Positions 9,172 to 17,845 of a stretch of 64,000 nucleotides of DNA are shown piece after piece. Within the stretch, counting starts at the first letter, position 1. Every line of letters starts with the position of its first letter. The notes beneath the pieces were generated by a model. That model was given only the letters and a program-made list of their open reading frames with translations. It was not told the DNA's origin and made no database searches. The DNA comes from Kribbella antibiotica (GTDB lineage: Bacteria > Actinomycetota > Actinomycetes > Propionibacteriales > Kribbellaceae): contig NZ_SMKX01000013.1 of assembly GCF_004349055.1 (NCBI RefSeq), forward strand, positions 30,581 through 94,580, read 5' to 3'. The position numbers and the translations under genes were made by a program.

Positions 9172-10757
9172 GTCGCATCCGGACGAGCAGTACGCCGACG
9201 CTGCCGCAGCCGGTCGCGTCCAGCCAGCAATCGCTCGGTCGATGGCTCCGCAGTGCTCTCGCCGCCGCCCAGGAACCGAGCCAGCGTCGCAACGGTCGGG
9301 TACTCGAGCAGAGCCACCAGAGGCGGCGTGGTGCCGGTGATCTCGCGCAGCCGGGACTGCGTCGCCAGTAACGTGAACGACGTACCGCCGAGGTCGAAGA
9401 AGTTGTCGTGCAGACCCACCTCGGTCCGCTCGAGGACCTCCTGCCAGATCCGGATCACCTGCTGCTCCAGCTCCGGCTGCCCACTCGCCATTGCCGGGGC
9501 AGGCTGCGCAGCAACCGCTACGGGCTCTCGCTGAGTCACCAGCACCGGAAGTGGCTGTTCCGGGTCAGCTGCGCCGGCCACCAGCAACTGCTGCAACTGG
9601 TCGGCCAGTGCGGCGATCGTGCTCTCGGCGAAGAGGTCGGTCCGATAGGTGAAAGTCAGCCGGAAGTCGTCGCTGCCCGGCTGAGCGCGGAAGATCGTCA
9701 GGTCGAGATCGACCTTCGCGTCTTCCGGCGGACACTCGATCGCTGTCGCCGTCAGCCCTTCCAGCCGCGGAGTCACGATCGGCGCCGCCTCGAACGAGAA
9801 GTACGCCTGTACCAGCGGCGCATGCCCGGGATCGCGTTCTGGCGCCAGCTCCGCGACGATCCGGTCGAACGGCACGTCGGCGTGCTCCAGAAGATCCAGC
9901 AGACTCCCCTGAACCCGCTGGCACAGCTCACCGAAGGCGGGCTCCCCCGACGTGTCGCCCAGCACCGGAAGCGCATTCACGAAGAACCCGATCGCCGACT
10001 CCAGCTCAGCGCGGTCCCGCCTGCTGACCGGCACCCCAACCAGCACCTGCTCTTGGCCAGACAGCTGCGACAGCAGTGCGGTGTACGCCGACAGCACCAC
10101 CACCAGCGGAGTGACGCGAAGCTCTCGTGCTCGCTGCAGCACCGGTGTCATCACCGCAGCAGGCATGACGTGGACATGGTTCGCACCCTGCGATGTGGCT
10201 ACCCGCGGCCGCGGGTAGTCGGTCGGCAACCGCAGCACCGTGGGCACACCGGCCAGCTGCGACGCCCACCACTTCGCATCCTCGTCGGCCTCGGTGCGCT
10301 CGACGGCAGGGAGTGGACTGGCAGGCAATCCCGCGTACCCATCGCCGAGCTCGTCGAAGAACACCTGCAGCGACGGACCGTCCGTAATGAGCTGATGCAT
10401 CACCACGGCCAGGATGTGCGAGGTCGGTGTCAGTTCGATGAGCCGGGTCCGCAGGAGCGGCCCGTTGACCAGATCGAACGGCTCACCGGCCCAGCGTCGT
10501 ACCAGCTCCAGTGCGGCAGTCTCGTCGGCCTGCGTGATCGGCAGCTCGACCGCTGCGGTGCCGACACGTTCTTCCGCCCCGGGGAACGTGGTGCGCAGCG
10601 CTTCATGCCGGCTGACGATCCGATCGATCGCTGCCTTCAGCCGTACCACATCCAGCGGTCCCTCGAAGCGGGCCGCGACCGGCACGTTGTTCATCCCGGT
10701 GCAGGGGTACAGCTGCTCGACGACGTACAAGGCGCGCTGGAATGGCGAGAGAGACAT
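9168..10757 (-). CDS. NRPS condensation-PCP didomain with altered HHxxxDG motif
   Basis: 529 residues. The condensation domain spans about 1-420 and a PCP with FDLGGTSF (Ser near 456) follows. It has a typical N-terminus (LSPFQRALYVVEQLYP), SRHEALRTTF, and late motifs IGFFVNALP and DVPFDRIV. The catalytic motif is H121-Q122-LITDG, so the second, catalytic His of HHxxxDG is Gln. The domain may be inactive, specialised or purely structural. No A domain is fused. The stand-alone A domain just upstream (10757-12250) is the likely loader of this PCP. The start codon shares one base with the upstream stop (TGATG). Confidence 0.9.
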   Translation of the reverse strand: MSLSPFQRALYVVEQLYPCTGMNNVPVAARFEGPLDVVRLKAAIDRIVSRHEALRTTFPGAEERVGTAAVELPITQADETAALELVRRWAGEPFDLVNGPLLRTRLIELTPTSHILAVVMHQLITDGPSLQVFFDELGDGYAGLPASPLPAVERTEADEDAKWWASQLAGVPTVLRLPTDYPRPRVATSQGANHVHVMPAAVMTPVLQRARELRVTPLVVVLSAYTALLSQLSGQEQVLVGVPVSRRDRAELESAIGFFVNALPVLGDTSGEPAFGELCQRVQGSLLDLLEHADVPFDRIVAELAPERDPGHAPLVQAYFSFEAAPIVTPRLEGLTATAIECPPEDAKVDLDLTIFRAQPGSDDFRLTFTYRTDLFAESTIAALADQLQQLLVAGAADPEQPLPVLVTQREPVAVAAQPAPAMASGQPELEQQVIRIWQEVLERTEVGLHDNFFDLGGTSFTLLATQSRLREITGTTPPLVALLEYPTVATLARFLGGGESTAEPSTERLLAGRDRLRQRRRTARPDAT

Positions 10758-12250
10758 CAGACGCTCCTCAGGGCGAGCCGGTCGATCTTGCCGCTGGCGG
10801 TCCGGGGCAAGGACGCCACGACCTCGATCCCGGTCGGCACCATGTAGGCAGGCAGCCGTTCGCGCAGCGTTGCCAGCAGGGCAGCTGGCAGGTCGTCATC
10901 GGCGAGCGCCTTCGGCACGACGTACGCCCGCAGGTACCGTTCCTCAGCCGTCGCCCCAGCCACCGACACCACCGCCTGGGCAACCGCCGGGTCCGAGTTC
11001 AGCACGGTCTCGATCTCCCCCAACTCGATCCGGAACCCACGCACCTTCACCTGGGTGTCCTGACGGCCGAGGAACTCCAGCAGCCCGTCCGACCGCACCC
11101 GCCCCAGATCACCGGTCCGGTACGCCGGTTCCCCCGGGTGCTGCGGATCCGGAACGTAGCTCTGGGCCGTCCGCTCGGGTAGCCCGAGATAACCCGGCCC
11201 CACCGCCGCCCCGGCAACCCACAGCTCGCCGATCTCACCATCCGGCACCGGACGGCCGTCGTCGTCGCACACCAGCACGCGGGTGTCCCGGATCGGCGCA
11301 CCGATCGACGGCAGGTCGTCCCAGCTCGAAACATCGGCCGGCAGCTCGTACGACGTCGACACGTGGGACTCCGTAGTCCCCCACTGGTTCACGAGCCGGC
11401 AGTCAGGCAGCCGGGTGAACAGCGCACGGATCCGGTCGCTGGCCTGGACCTGCTCACCAGCGGTGAGGATCTCCCGCAACGGATGCGTTGCCGGGCTCAC
11501 GTCCTCGACGAACAGGGCCAGCGACTGGATCATCACGAACGGCACGAAGATCCGGTTGACCCGCTCGCTCTCGATCAGGTCCCACAGCTCCTGGGGGTCG
11601 AGTCGTTCGTCCTCGGTGCAGCAGACGACCGTCCCGCCCTCGCCCAGCGTCGTCAGGACTTCCTGGTAGATGATGTCGAACGACGACGGCGCGAACTGCA
11701 GCGTGCGATCGCCCGCTCCGCAGCTGGACGTGTCGCTCTGCCAGGCGATCAGGTTGGCCAGGTTGTGATGGGCGTACCGAACGCCCTTCGGCCGACCCGT
11801 CGAGCCCGATGTGTACACGACGTACGCGAGCTCAGCCTCGGTCTCCTGGGCAGGCACCGACTCATCCACTGCCCACACCATCAAGCCGTCGCGCGCAACG
11901 GCGCTGAAACCGCCCAGCCGGGCGAGGGGTGCCTCGTGCCCGATCGCCACGCGCACCCCGGCATCCGCGCACATGAACCGCAACCGCTCGACCGGGTAAC
12001 CAACGTCCAGCGGTACTGCGGCGCACTCGGCGCGAAGCAGTCCAACCACGGCGACAACCAGGTCGATCGACCGCTCCAAGTGGACTCCGGCGGTCGTAGC
12101 GCCGAGCGAACGCGCATGGTCGGCGACGCGGCCGGCCCGCTCCCACAGCTCGCGGTAGCTGATGGTCTCGCCCTGGAACGTCACCGCGACCGCATCCGGC
12201 CTCTGGGAGACCTGGTTGGCTACGGCCTCCAGCTCAGCAACAACGGTCAC
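10757..12250 (-). CDS. Stand-alone NRPS adenylation domain
   Basis: 497 residues from the GTG at 12248-12250, chosen because AGAGGGG lies about 8 bases upstream and the codon overlaps the preceding stop as GTGA. Adenylation motifs are intact: YVVYTSGSTGRPKG (A3), YRTGDLGR (A7), GRQDTQVKVRGFRIE (A8) and PRTASGKID (A10 Lys). The substrate-pocket segment FDIIYQEV keeps Asp235, implying an alpha-amino acid. The rest of the code (Q at 239, Q at 322, read by eye) fits no specificity I can name. It probably loads the PCP of the downstream C-PCP protein. Confidence 0.88.
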   Translation of the reverse strand: MTVVAELEAVANQVSQRPDAVAVTFQGETISYRELWERAGRVADHARSLGATTAGVHLERSIDLVVAVVGLLRAECAAVPLDVGYPVERLRFMCADAGVRVAIGHEAPLARLGGFSAVARDGLMVWAVDESVPAQETEAELAYVVYTSGSTGRPKGVRYAHHNLANLIAWQSDTSSCGAGDRTLQFAPSSFDIIYQEVLTTLGEGGTVVCCTEDERLDPQELWDLIESERVNRIFVPFVMIQSLALFVEDVSPATHPLREILTAGEQVQASDRIRALFTRLPDCRLVNQWGTTESHVSTSYELPADVSSWDDLPSIGAPIRDTRVLVCDDDGRPVPDGEIGELWVAGAAVGPGYLGLPERTAQSYVPDPQHPGEPAYRTGDLGRVRSDGLLEFLGRQDTQVKVRGFRIELGEIETVLNSDPAVAQAVVSVAGATAEERYLRAYVVPKALADDDLPAALLATLRERLPAYMVPTGIEVVASLPRTASGKIDRLALRSV

Positions 12251-13581
12251 TTGTGCCACCCCTCTTCGGTAGTAGCCCGCACAGTGATGCGGTGTGGGCG
12301 TTCGCTGCGCAGCAACACCTGGTTGAGTGCACGCTGGATCGCTGCGGCCTGTTGCGGTCCTGGGTCGTCCATCGAGACCTCCAGGTCGTAGCGGAGTTCG
12401 TCACGGTCATCGCGGTACACCGTGGTCCGGCAGTGCCGAACACCTGGCACCTGTGTCGCTATGCGGCGGACGGACGGCAACCAGACCTTCTCGCCTCCGA
12501 CCACCACCGAGTCGCTCAACCGGCCGCGGAAGAAGTGGTAGCCATCGGCATCGATCTCGAACCGGTCCCCAGTCGCGACCGCCCCCGTAGCGGTCAATGG
12601 ACTCGGCAGGCCGTCCGGCAGACGGCGGCGCAGGACTGTGCTGGACGTTACTAGCAGCTCGCCTTCTCTCAGCGCAGTCCACACACCAGGTAGCGGCAGA
12701 CCGACCGACGACCAGCGGTGCTCCGGCTCAGCATGCACAGCCAGCGTGCTGACCCGCGGTCCGGCTTCCGTGAGCCCATAGGTCAGGTACAGCTCACGAT
12801 TGCCACCCAGCAACGGCCTGATGCACTGCGGATCGAGCGCATCGCCCCCGACTGTCAGAACCCGCAGCGTCGCCGGGATGTCGAGCAGTCGAGTCGCCGC
12901 ACTCGGCGTGAGCGAAGAGACCGTGACATCGTGCTCGGCCACCTCCGCCGCGTAGGCCTGGGGTGTGAACGGCGGACCGGAGATGACCAACCGCGACCCA
13001 CGCACCAAAGCAGCCAAAGCCTGCGCCACCAACGCATAGGAGTAGTGCAACGGCAGACACAGCAGCACTGTGTCCGTCGACCGCTGGCCAATCGCATCTG
13101 CGTGCCAGGTCGCATTGCGCAGCAACGCCTCAAAGCTATGCAGACACCCGCTACCAATCCCCGCAGTGCCAGACGTCATCAGTACGACGTCGCCCGGACT
13201 GTGCCGCTGCTGCGGCCCAGCACTGTGTGGACTAATAAAGCGCACTGCTTCGGCACCTGGCAGCGAAACAACCTGTACGGCGCCATACCGCGCCGGGTCA
13301 ATCCGCGTAGCGATCAGAGCCGCCGCACCAAGGCGCTCCGCGATACTGGCGATCCGGGTCGATGCAGAGGCCGGAGCGATGGGCACCGGCACAGCACCGG
13401 ACAGCAGCACCGCAAAGAATGTGGACAGCATCGCCTTGCCGTTGGGCAGTGCGATCAGTACCGGCGCACCGGGGTCCAGGTCGAGCGCTGCAACCGCTGC
13501 GAACACCTCGGCAGGCTCAACAACCGGAGCAGAGCCGTCGACATCCACCGTTCGCGAGAGAAGCGCGAGAAACCCGTTCAC
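12247..13581 (-). CDS. Acyl-adenylating (AMP-binding) enzyme with degenerate motifs
   Basis: 444 residues from the GTG at 13579-13581, which overlaps the preceding stop as GTGA. It has the ANL-superfamily layout: LMTSGTAG near residue 145, LTYGLTEAGP, ATGDRFEID, and a C-terminal subdomain. The A3 loop lacks the usual T-G-x-P-K ending (it reads SGTAGIGSGC). The C-terminus ends in EEGWHK without a normal PxxxGK A10 motif. It is shorter than typical CoA ligases (500 or more residues). It may load a fatty or aryl acid onto the cluster ACP at 17399-17698, or be a divergent adenylase with altered chemistry. No substrate assignment is possible. Confidence 0.75.
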   Translation of the reverse strand: MNGFLALLSRTVDVDGSAPVVEPAEVFAAVAALDLDPGAPVLIALPNGKAMLSTFFAVLLSGAVPVPIAPASASTRIASIAERLGAAALIATRIDPARYGAVQVVSLPGAEAVRFISPHSAGPQQRHSPGDVVLMTSGTAGIGSGCLHSFEALLRNATWHADAIGQRSTDTVLLCLPLHYSYALVAQALAALVRGSRLVISGPPFTPQAYAAEVAEHDVTVSSLTPSAATRLLDIPATLRVLTVGGDALDPQCIRPLLGGNRELYLTYGLTEAGPRVSTLAVHAEPEHRWSSVGLPLPGVWTALREGELLVTSSTVLRRRLPDGLPSPLTATGAVATGDRFEIDADGYHFFRGRLSDSVVVGGEKVWLPSVRRIATQVPGVRHCRTTVYRDDRDELRYDLEVSMDDPGPQQAAAIQRALNQVLLRSERPHRITVRATTEEGWHK

Positions 13582-14039
13582 TCGTCGGCTCCCAGCACCA
13601 CAGTGTGCACTGCATGGCCGCTGTCGACGGTGTGCACGCTGAGCACCACACAGCTCGCAGCACCGGAGCTCAACCAGGACTGTGCGACGGTGAGAGCCAC
13701 TGGCCGACTGCGTGCCGGATCGCTGGTCAGCAACAGACTCGGCCCACGGAACCCGTGCACCAGGCACGCAAGGCTCGCAGCGCCACCAGGGCTAGCTCCT
13801 GCGAAGCGCAACGGCGACACCCGGCCGGACGCCGCCGTACCGGACAACTCCGTCATGGTCGCCAGCGTTGCGTACGTGCTGATCACCAGCACGCCGACAT
13901 CGTCCGGCAGCGGGTGACTGATCGCTTGCTCGATGGACTCCAGCACCAGCCAGGCGACGGGGTCGACGTACATGGACGGAATCCGCCGCGCGCTGTCCGG
14001 AACTGCCTGCTCCACTTGGCCTTCGCCGAGGAGAATCAT
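13578..14039 (-). CDS. Ketosynthase-like protein (Ketoacyl-synt_2 type), no catalytic Cys visible
   Basis: 153 residues resembling the short beta-ketoacyl synthase N-terminal-like proteins (PF13723 type) found next to FabF-like KSs in aryl polyene and ladderane clusters. Visible features are LVISTYATL, PLRFAGASPGGAASLACL and a hydrophobic core. There is no TACS-type active site. It follows the KS gene with a 4-bp ATGA overlap (14036-14039), so the two are probably made together and may form a KS/chain-length-factor-like heterodimer. The family assignment rests on pattern and neighbourhood and is moderate. Confidence 0.6.
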   Translation of the reverse strand: MILLGEGQVEQAVPDSARRIPSMYVDPVAWLVLESIEQAISHPLPDDVGVLVISTYATLATMTELSGTAASGRVSPLRFAGASPGGAASLACLVHGFRGPSLLLTSDPARSRPVALTVAQSWLSSGAASCVVLSVHTVDSGHAVHTVVLGADE

Positions 14040-15139
14040 GGCCTCTCCAGGACCAGGCAGGTGTTGAAACCACCGAACCCCAGCGTGACGCTGAGCCCGA
14101 CAGACCCGCTGAAGGCCATCGGCTCGCCGACCGGCAACCGCAACGGGAAGTCCGGCAATGGATCGGTCAGTCCGACGACTGCGGGCGCTCGCTGGTCCCG
14201 CAGCGCCAGCAAGACCGCAACGGCCTCCAGCGCCCCCGTCGCGCCCAGCGTGTGTCCAAACGCGCCCTTGGTCGCAAAAACGACCGGCCCCGATGAAAAC
14301 AGCCGCCGGAAGCTCTGAGCTTCGACGTCATCGTTGACCGGTGTACCGGAGCCATGCGCGTTCAGCACAGCGACCTCACTGGCGTCACGACCAGCCATCC
14401 GCAGCGCTGTCTCAATCGCCCGCACCACGGTGTCGCCGGACGGATCCGGTGCAGTCGCCCCATGCGCGTCATTGGCTGACCCTGCACCGGTCACTGCGCC
14501 ATAGACCCGCGCCGACCGTGCAGAGGCCGACGCCGTCGATTCCAGCACCAGAAACGCCGCACCTTCGCCCAGCAGCATGCCGTCGCGCGCCGAGTCGAAG
14601 GCGCGCAGCGTGGTCGGCGACATAGTCCCCAGTGCGCTGTGGCCAAGCCGCTTGGCCGGAGTGAGGATGTCGACCCCACCGACAACGCAGATGTCCGTCG
14701 TACCGTCCGCAACAAGCGCCGCACCAACCTGGACGGCGTCGGAGCCGGCCGAGCACGCCGTACTCAGGGTCACGGTCGGCACGCCTGACGCAGCGGCCAG
14801 GTCTTCACCCCACTGAGCCAGTGACTCGGCAGGCGCATCCAGATCGGGACCGTAGCTCGTTCCAGCCACCAGTTGCAGCCGAGGATCGTCCAGCTTCAGA
14901 CCAGCGTCCGCAATTGCAGCCCGCAACGTGCGGAGCCCCAAGGCCTGCTGCCGCGCCCGGTGATCGCCATCCAGCGGGAGGTCATCCACCACAGCTGCTG
15001 ACGAGTTGCGGAGCTTGTGGGAGCTCGGCACCGGCCGGATCCCCGAAGCACCGGCCAGCAGCGCCGCCCAGACCGTGTCCAGATCGGCACCCAGCGCGGT
15101 ATCCCACGCCATACCGGTGACCAGGACCCGATCGGTCAC
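14036..15139 (-). CDS. Discrete beta-ketoacyl-ACP synthase (FabF-like KS)
   Basis: About 367 residues from the GTG at 15137-15139, which overlaps the preceding stop as GTGA. Two further GTGs lie directly upstream. The thiolase-fold KS has complete catalytic residues: Cys in STACSAG, His in NAHGSGTP, His in FGHTLGATG. It performs decarboxylative condensation of malonyl-ACP with an acyl primer. With the adjacent KS-like protein, FabZ-like protein and ACP it forms a type II (dissociated) chain-building set. No ketoreductase is encoded nearby, so reduction would need a host FabG or does not occur. Confidence 0.9.
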   Translation of the reverse strand: MTDRVLVTGMAWDTALGADLDTVWAALLAGASGIRPVPSSHKLRNSSAAVVDDLPLDGDHRARQQALGLRTLRAAIADAGLKLDDPRLQLVAGTSYGPDLDAPAESLAQWGEDLAAASGVPTVTLSTACSAGSDAVQVGAALVADGTTDICVVGGVDILTPAKRLGHSALGTMSPTTLRAFDSARDGMLLGEGAAFLVLESTASASARSARVYGAVTGAGSANDAHGATAPDPSGDTVVRAIETALRMAGRDASEVAVLNAHGSGTPVNDDVEAQSFRRLFSSGPVVFATKGAFGHTLGATGALEAVAVLLALRDQRAPAVVGLTDPLPDFPLRLPVGEPMAFSGSVGLSVTLGFGGFNTCLVLERP

Positions 15140-15624
15140 CACCACTGCTGACCCATGTCTGCGACATCCCGCCGCACCAGGTTCGCCCGGAACGCCGCCA
15201 CCGTCGTGCCCTCGACCGTGGCCCGGCCCGAGAAGAAGAACGTGTCGCCCATCAGCCGGTCGGCGGTCACGCTGATCACCACGTGGTCGCCCGGGACGAT
15301 GATCTTCAGGAACCGCGAGTTCATCGCACCGACCAGCGTGAGCTCGTCATCGCGCAGCTTCGACGTACTGAGCTGGAAGAGGACGATGCCGGCCTGGGCG
15401 AACGCCTGGCTGAGGTGACTGGCCGGGAAGATCGCGCGCTCGGGGAAGTGACCGGCGATCGCGTCCATCTGCGCCGATACCGCCAGCCCCGCGACGATCT
15501 TCACACCCGGCTCGTAGTCGAGAACGCGGTCCAGGAAGAGCATCGGGTGGCGGTGGCGCAGCCAGCTCTTGATCTCGGTGAACCCCATGGTGCGCTGGGC
15601 GGTGGCTGTCTCAGTTGGCTGCAT
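15136..15624 (-). CDS. FabZ-like hotdog dehydratase with Glu-to-Gln change
   Basis: 162 residues, single hotdog fold of the FabZ/FabA family (RHPMLFLDRVLD, AGHFPERAIFP, FAQAG). FabZ uses a His and a Glu 14 residues later to dehydrate 3-hydroxyacyl-ACP. Here His59 is present but the Glu position is Gln73 (CAG codon, read directly). It may be a binding or scaffold subunit, or act with altered chemistry. The ATG at 15622-15624 overlaps the preceding thioesterase gene by 14 bp. The stop overlaps the KS start. Confidence 0.85.
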   Translation of the reverse strand: MQPTETATAQRTMGFTEIKSWLRHRHPMLFLDRVLDYEPGVKIVAGLAVSAQMDAIAGHFPERAIFPASHLSQAFAQAGIVLFQLSTSKLRDDELTLVGAMNSRFLKIIVPGDHVVISVTADRLMGDTFFFSGRATVEGTTVAAFRANLVRRDVADMGQQWW

Positions 15625-16036
15625 CGGCTCCGGCCTTTGTGAGGATGTCGTGCAGGGCGGGGGTCAGCGTGCGAGGTGAGCCGTCGGCGCGGTCGACAAG
15701 ACCCAGTACGACGATTCCCGTCGCCAGCTCGGCGGTATCGGCGCGGCGCCGGACAGTGCCGGTGATCCGGACCCGAGCCGCACCGACGTGGTCGACGGCC
15801 GCCTCCAGGCTGAGCTCGTCGGGATAGCGTGCCGAGGCCAGGTAGCGCAGCCGGAGCTCGCTGACCACGAGCTCGGCGCCCTCGGCGGCCAAGGTGGCGA
15901 GACCGGCACCGAGCCGCTCGAGGTTGTCGAGCAGCGCAGTCTCGATCAGTGACGCATAGCGGGCGAAATGCACCACTCCGGACGCGTCGGTATCAACGTG
16001 CTCCACCTTGTGGAGCACGGGAACGAACCCGGTCAT
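15611..16036 (-). CDS. 4HBT-type hotdog acyl thioesterase
   Basis: 141 residues of the YbgC/FadM (4-hydroxybenzoyl-CoA thioesterase) type. The active-site segment is VDTDASGVVHFARYASLIETA-like, with the catalytic Asp in the TDASG loop. It hydrolyses acyl-CoA or acyl-ACP thioesters. Within cluster A it could release the chain built by the discrete KS set or edit misloaded ACPs. The start overlaps the aminotransferase stop as ATGA. Confidence 0.85.
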   Translation of the reverse strand: MTGFVPVLHKVEHVDTDASGVVHFARYASLIETALLDNLERLGAGLATLAAEGAELVVSELRLRYLASARYPDELSLEAAVDHVGAARVRITGTVRRRADTAELATGIVVLGLVDRADGSPRTLTPALHDILTKAGADAAN

Positions 16037-17364
16037 CCGAACGACGCCGCGCCCGCGACCAACCGGTCGACGATCGTCTCCAGATCGGAGCCGGTCGCGA
16101 TCAGTGGTGGCGCGACCCGCATCGTCGGGTAGAGGTAGCGCAGCCCGTTGGACCGGCGACCGGCACCCGACATCAGTTCGACGTACACGCCGGCGCGGAT
16201 CATGTGCGCACGCAGCTCACCAGCACGACCCGCCGCCGCTTCGGACAGCTCGACGCCCTGCAGGTAACCGATTCCGCGCGCCTCGGTGAAAGTCTCGGGG
16301 AACTCCGCCACCAGCCGCTTGTCGAGCAGCCGGCCCAGCTCGGATCCGTTCGCTGCCGACTGCCCGAGCAGGTCCTCGGCCACGATGTGGTCGAGCCCGG
16401 CCCGGATCACCGCGCAGGTCAGTGGCCGCAGGTCGGAGGTAGCGACGGCGCCGGTGGCACGGATACCCAGCCGGCGGCGCGCGATCACCATCGAAGTCGA
16501 CAGCGCGCCCATGCCGAGGCTCTTGCCGATCACCGTGATGTCAGTGGCGACCGCCCCCTGCTCATCCGTCATCGCGAACAGCTGTCCGGTCTTCGCAAAG
16601 GTCAGTACCTCGTCCGCGATCAGCAGCGCGCCGCTGTCCCTCGCCAGGCCGGCCAGCTCGCGCAGATAGCCCGCCGGTGGCACGAGGATGCCGGCGTCGC
16701 CCTGGACGGGCTCGACGACGACAGCCAGGACCCGGTCACCGTTGCGGGCGAACCACTCCCGCGCTGCTTCGGCGTGACCGAACGGAATGTGCTCGACAGT
16801 GAGACCGAAGGGCTCAGAAGCGTAAGCAGGTAGGCCGATTCGGTAGTGGCGCCGGTTCAGCAGCGGCACCAGTCCACCGGACCAACCGTGCCAGGCGCCT
16901 TCGAAGGCGAGGACGAGGTCGCGCTTCCCGGCGCCCTCGACCGGGCGCAGCCGCCGGCCGTCGAACCGCGACTCCAAGGCCATGCGCAGGGCGAGCTCCA
17001 CCCCTTCCGTCCCCGAGTTGCGGCCGCTGACGGCGTACTCCTCCGGCGGGAAACGGTCGGCGAACAGACCGTCGGTGCCGAAGAGTCGCCACAGGGTCTC
17101 GGAGCGCTCGGACGACGCGAGCTCGTCGGTCACATAGCCCGCTGTCCGCACTCCGTCGAAAAGCGCCTGCGCGACAACGGGCGATCCCGCGCCGAGACAC
17201 GCGGATCCGTAACCACCGCTGGCATCCAGTACGTCGAACGCGCGGCCGGTGTCGATCTCCACGAACTGCTGGACCAGCCCACTGGCGCCCGTGCACCCGA
17301 ACGGCAGCCGGGAGCCGCCGTAGTGGTCGAACTGCGTGTCCCGGTCGAACCAGGTCACCGTCAT
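16033..17364 (-). CDS. PLP-dependent class III aminotransferase
   Basis: 443 residues from the ATG at 17362-17364, with GGGAGGA six bases upstream. It has fold type I class III features (GRNSGTEGVELALRMA, EPVQGDAGILVPP, LIADEVLTF) and a PLP-binding Lys in DITVIGKSLG. Relatives include glutamate-1-semialdehyde aminomutase and omega-aminotransferases. It would install or remove an amine on a keto/aldehyde or ACP-bound beta-keto substrate. The ACP gene is directly upstream with a 34-bp gap. The presence of two amine oxidases later in the operon makes amine chemistry a theme of this pathway. Confidence 0.9.
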   Translation of the reverse strand: MTVTWFDRDTQFDHYGGSRLPFGCTGASGLVQQFVEIDTGRAFDVLDASGGYGSACLGAGSPVVAQALFDGVRTAGYVTDELASSERSETLWRLFGTDGLFADRFPPEEYAVSGRNSGTEGVELALRMALESRFDGRRLRPVEGAGKRDLVLAFEGAWHGWSGGLVPLLNRRHYRIGLPAYASEPFGLTVEHIPFGHAEAAREWFARNGDRVLAVVVEPVQGDAGILVPPAGYLRELAGLARDSGALLIADEVLTFAKTGQLFAMTDEQGAVATDITVIGKSLGMGALSTSMVIARRRLGIRATGAVATSDLRPLTCAVIRAGLDHIVAEDLLGQSAANGSELGRLLDKRLVAEFPETFTEARGIGYLQGVELSEAAAGRAGELRAHMIRAGVYVELMSGAGRRSNGLRYLYPTMRVAPPLIATGSDLETIVDRLVAGAASFG

Positions 17365-17398
17365 CTGCGTTCCTCCCCAGAAGGTGGCGTGCCGCCGG

Positions 17399-17698
17399 TC
17401 ATGTGGTGGCTTGTGAACGCGCCTGCAGATCGCGGACCAGCTCCGCAACGCTCCGGATGCTGGTGAAGTTCGCGGGGGTGAAGTCGGCGTCCGAGATCGT
17501 GACACCGAACGTGTTCTCGGCCTGGACGCGCAGCTCCACGAAGCCGAGCGAGTCCAGTCCGAGCTCGGCGCGCAGGCGGTCGTCCGGACCGATCCGGTCG
17601 GCGGGCGTCTCGACGAACAGGTCGGTGACCAGGATGGAGCGGAGAGCGGACTCGATGGTATCGATGATGGCTCCTCGAGGTGGGAGTCGGTCCGGCAT
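17399..17698 (-). CDS. Discrete acyl carrier protein
   Basis: 99 residues from the ATG at 17696-17698 (MPDRLPPRG). The phosphopantetheine site is ELGLDSLGFVEL and helix IV is typical. The ribosome-binding site is weak. A GTG at 17789-17791 would add about 31 unsupported residues. It is likely the carrier for the discrete KS, FabZ-like, thioesterase and aminotransferase enzymes encoded just downstream. A 147-bp gap with AT-rich inverted repeats separates it from the A-PCP gene. Confidence 0.88.
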   Translation of the reverse strand: MPDRLPPRGAIIDTIESALRSILVTDLFVETPADRIGPDDRLRAELGLDSLGFVELRVQAENTFGVTISDADFTPANFTSIRSVAELVRDLQARSQATT

Positions 17699-17823
17699 CG
17701 CTGTGCAGCGGGGGATCCGACTCGGCTGCCGAGCATTTGATCCAGCCCGGACGTCGGCCGCCGCAATCCCAGATGAACTGAACCGGTCCACTAGGCGACT
17801 AACTGCCGGGTAGCGCCAAGGAA

Positions 17824-17841
17824 TCCTTTGTATGTAAAGGA
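17824..17841. promoter_or_regulatory. AT-rich inverted repeat upstream of the ACP gene
   Basis: TCCTTT and AAAGGA arms flank GTATGT, next to a second short palindrome AAGGAATCCTT (17813-17823). Both lie in the only sizeable gap of the minus-strand run, between the A-PCP stop (17846) and the ACP start. They could be an operator or internal promoter; no clear -35/-10 pair is visible. Confidence 0.3.
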
Positions 17842-17845
17842 AATC

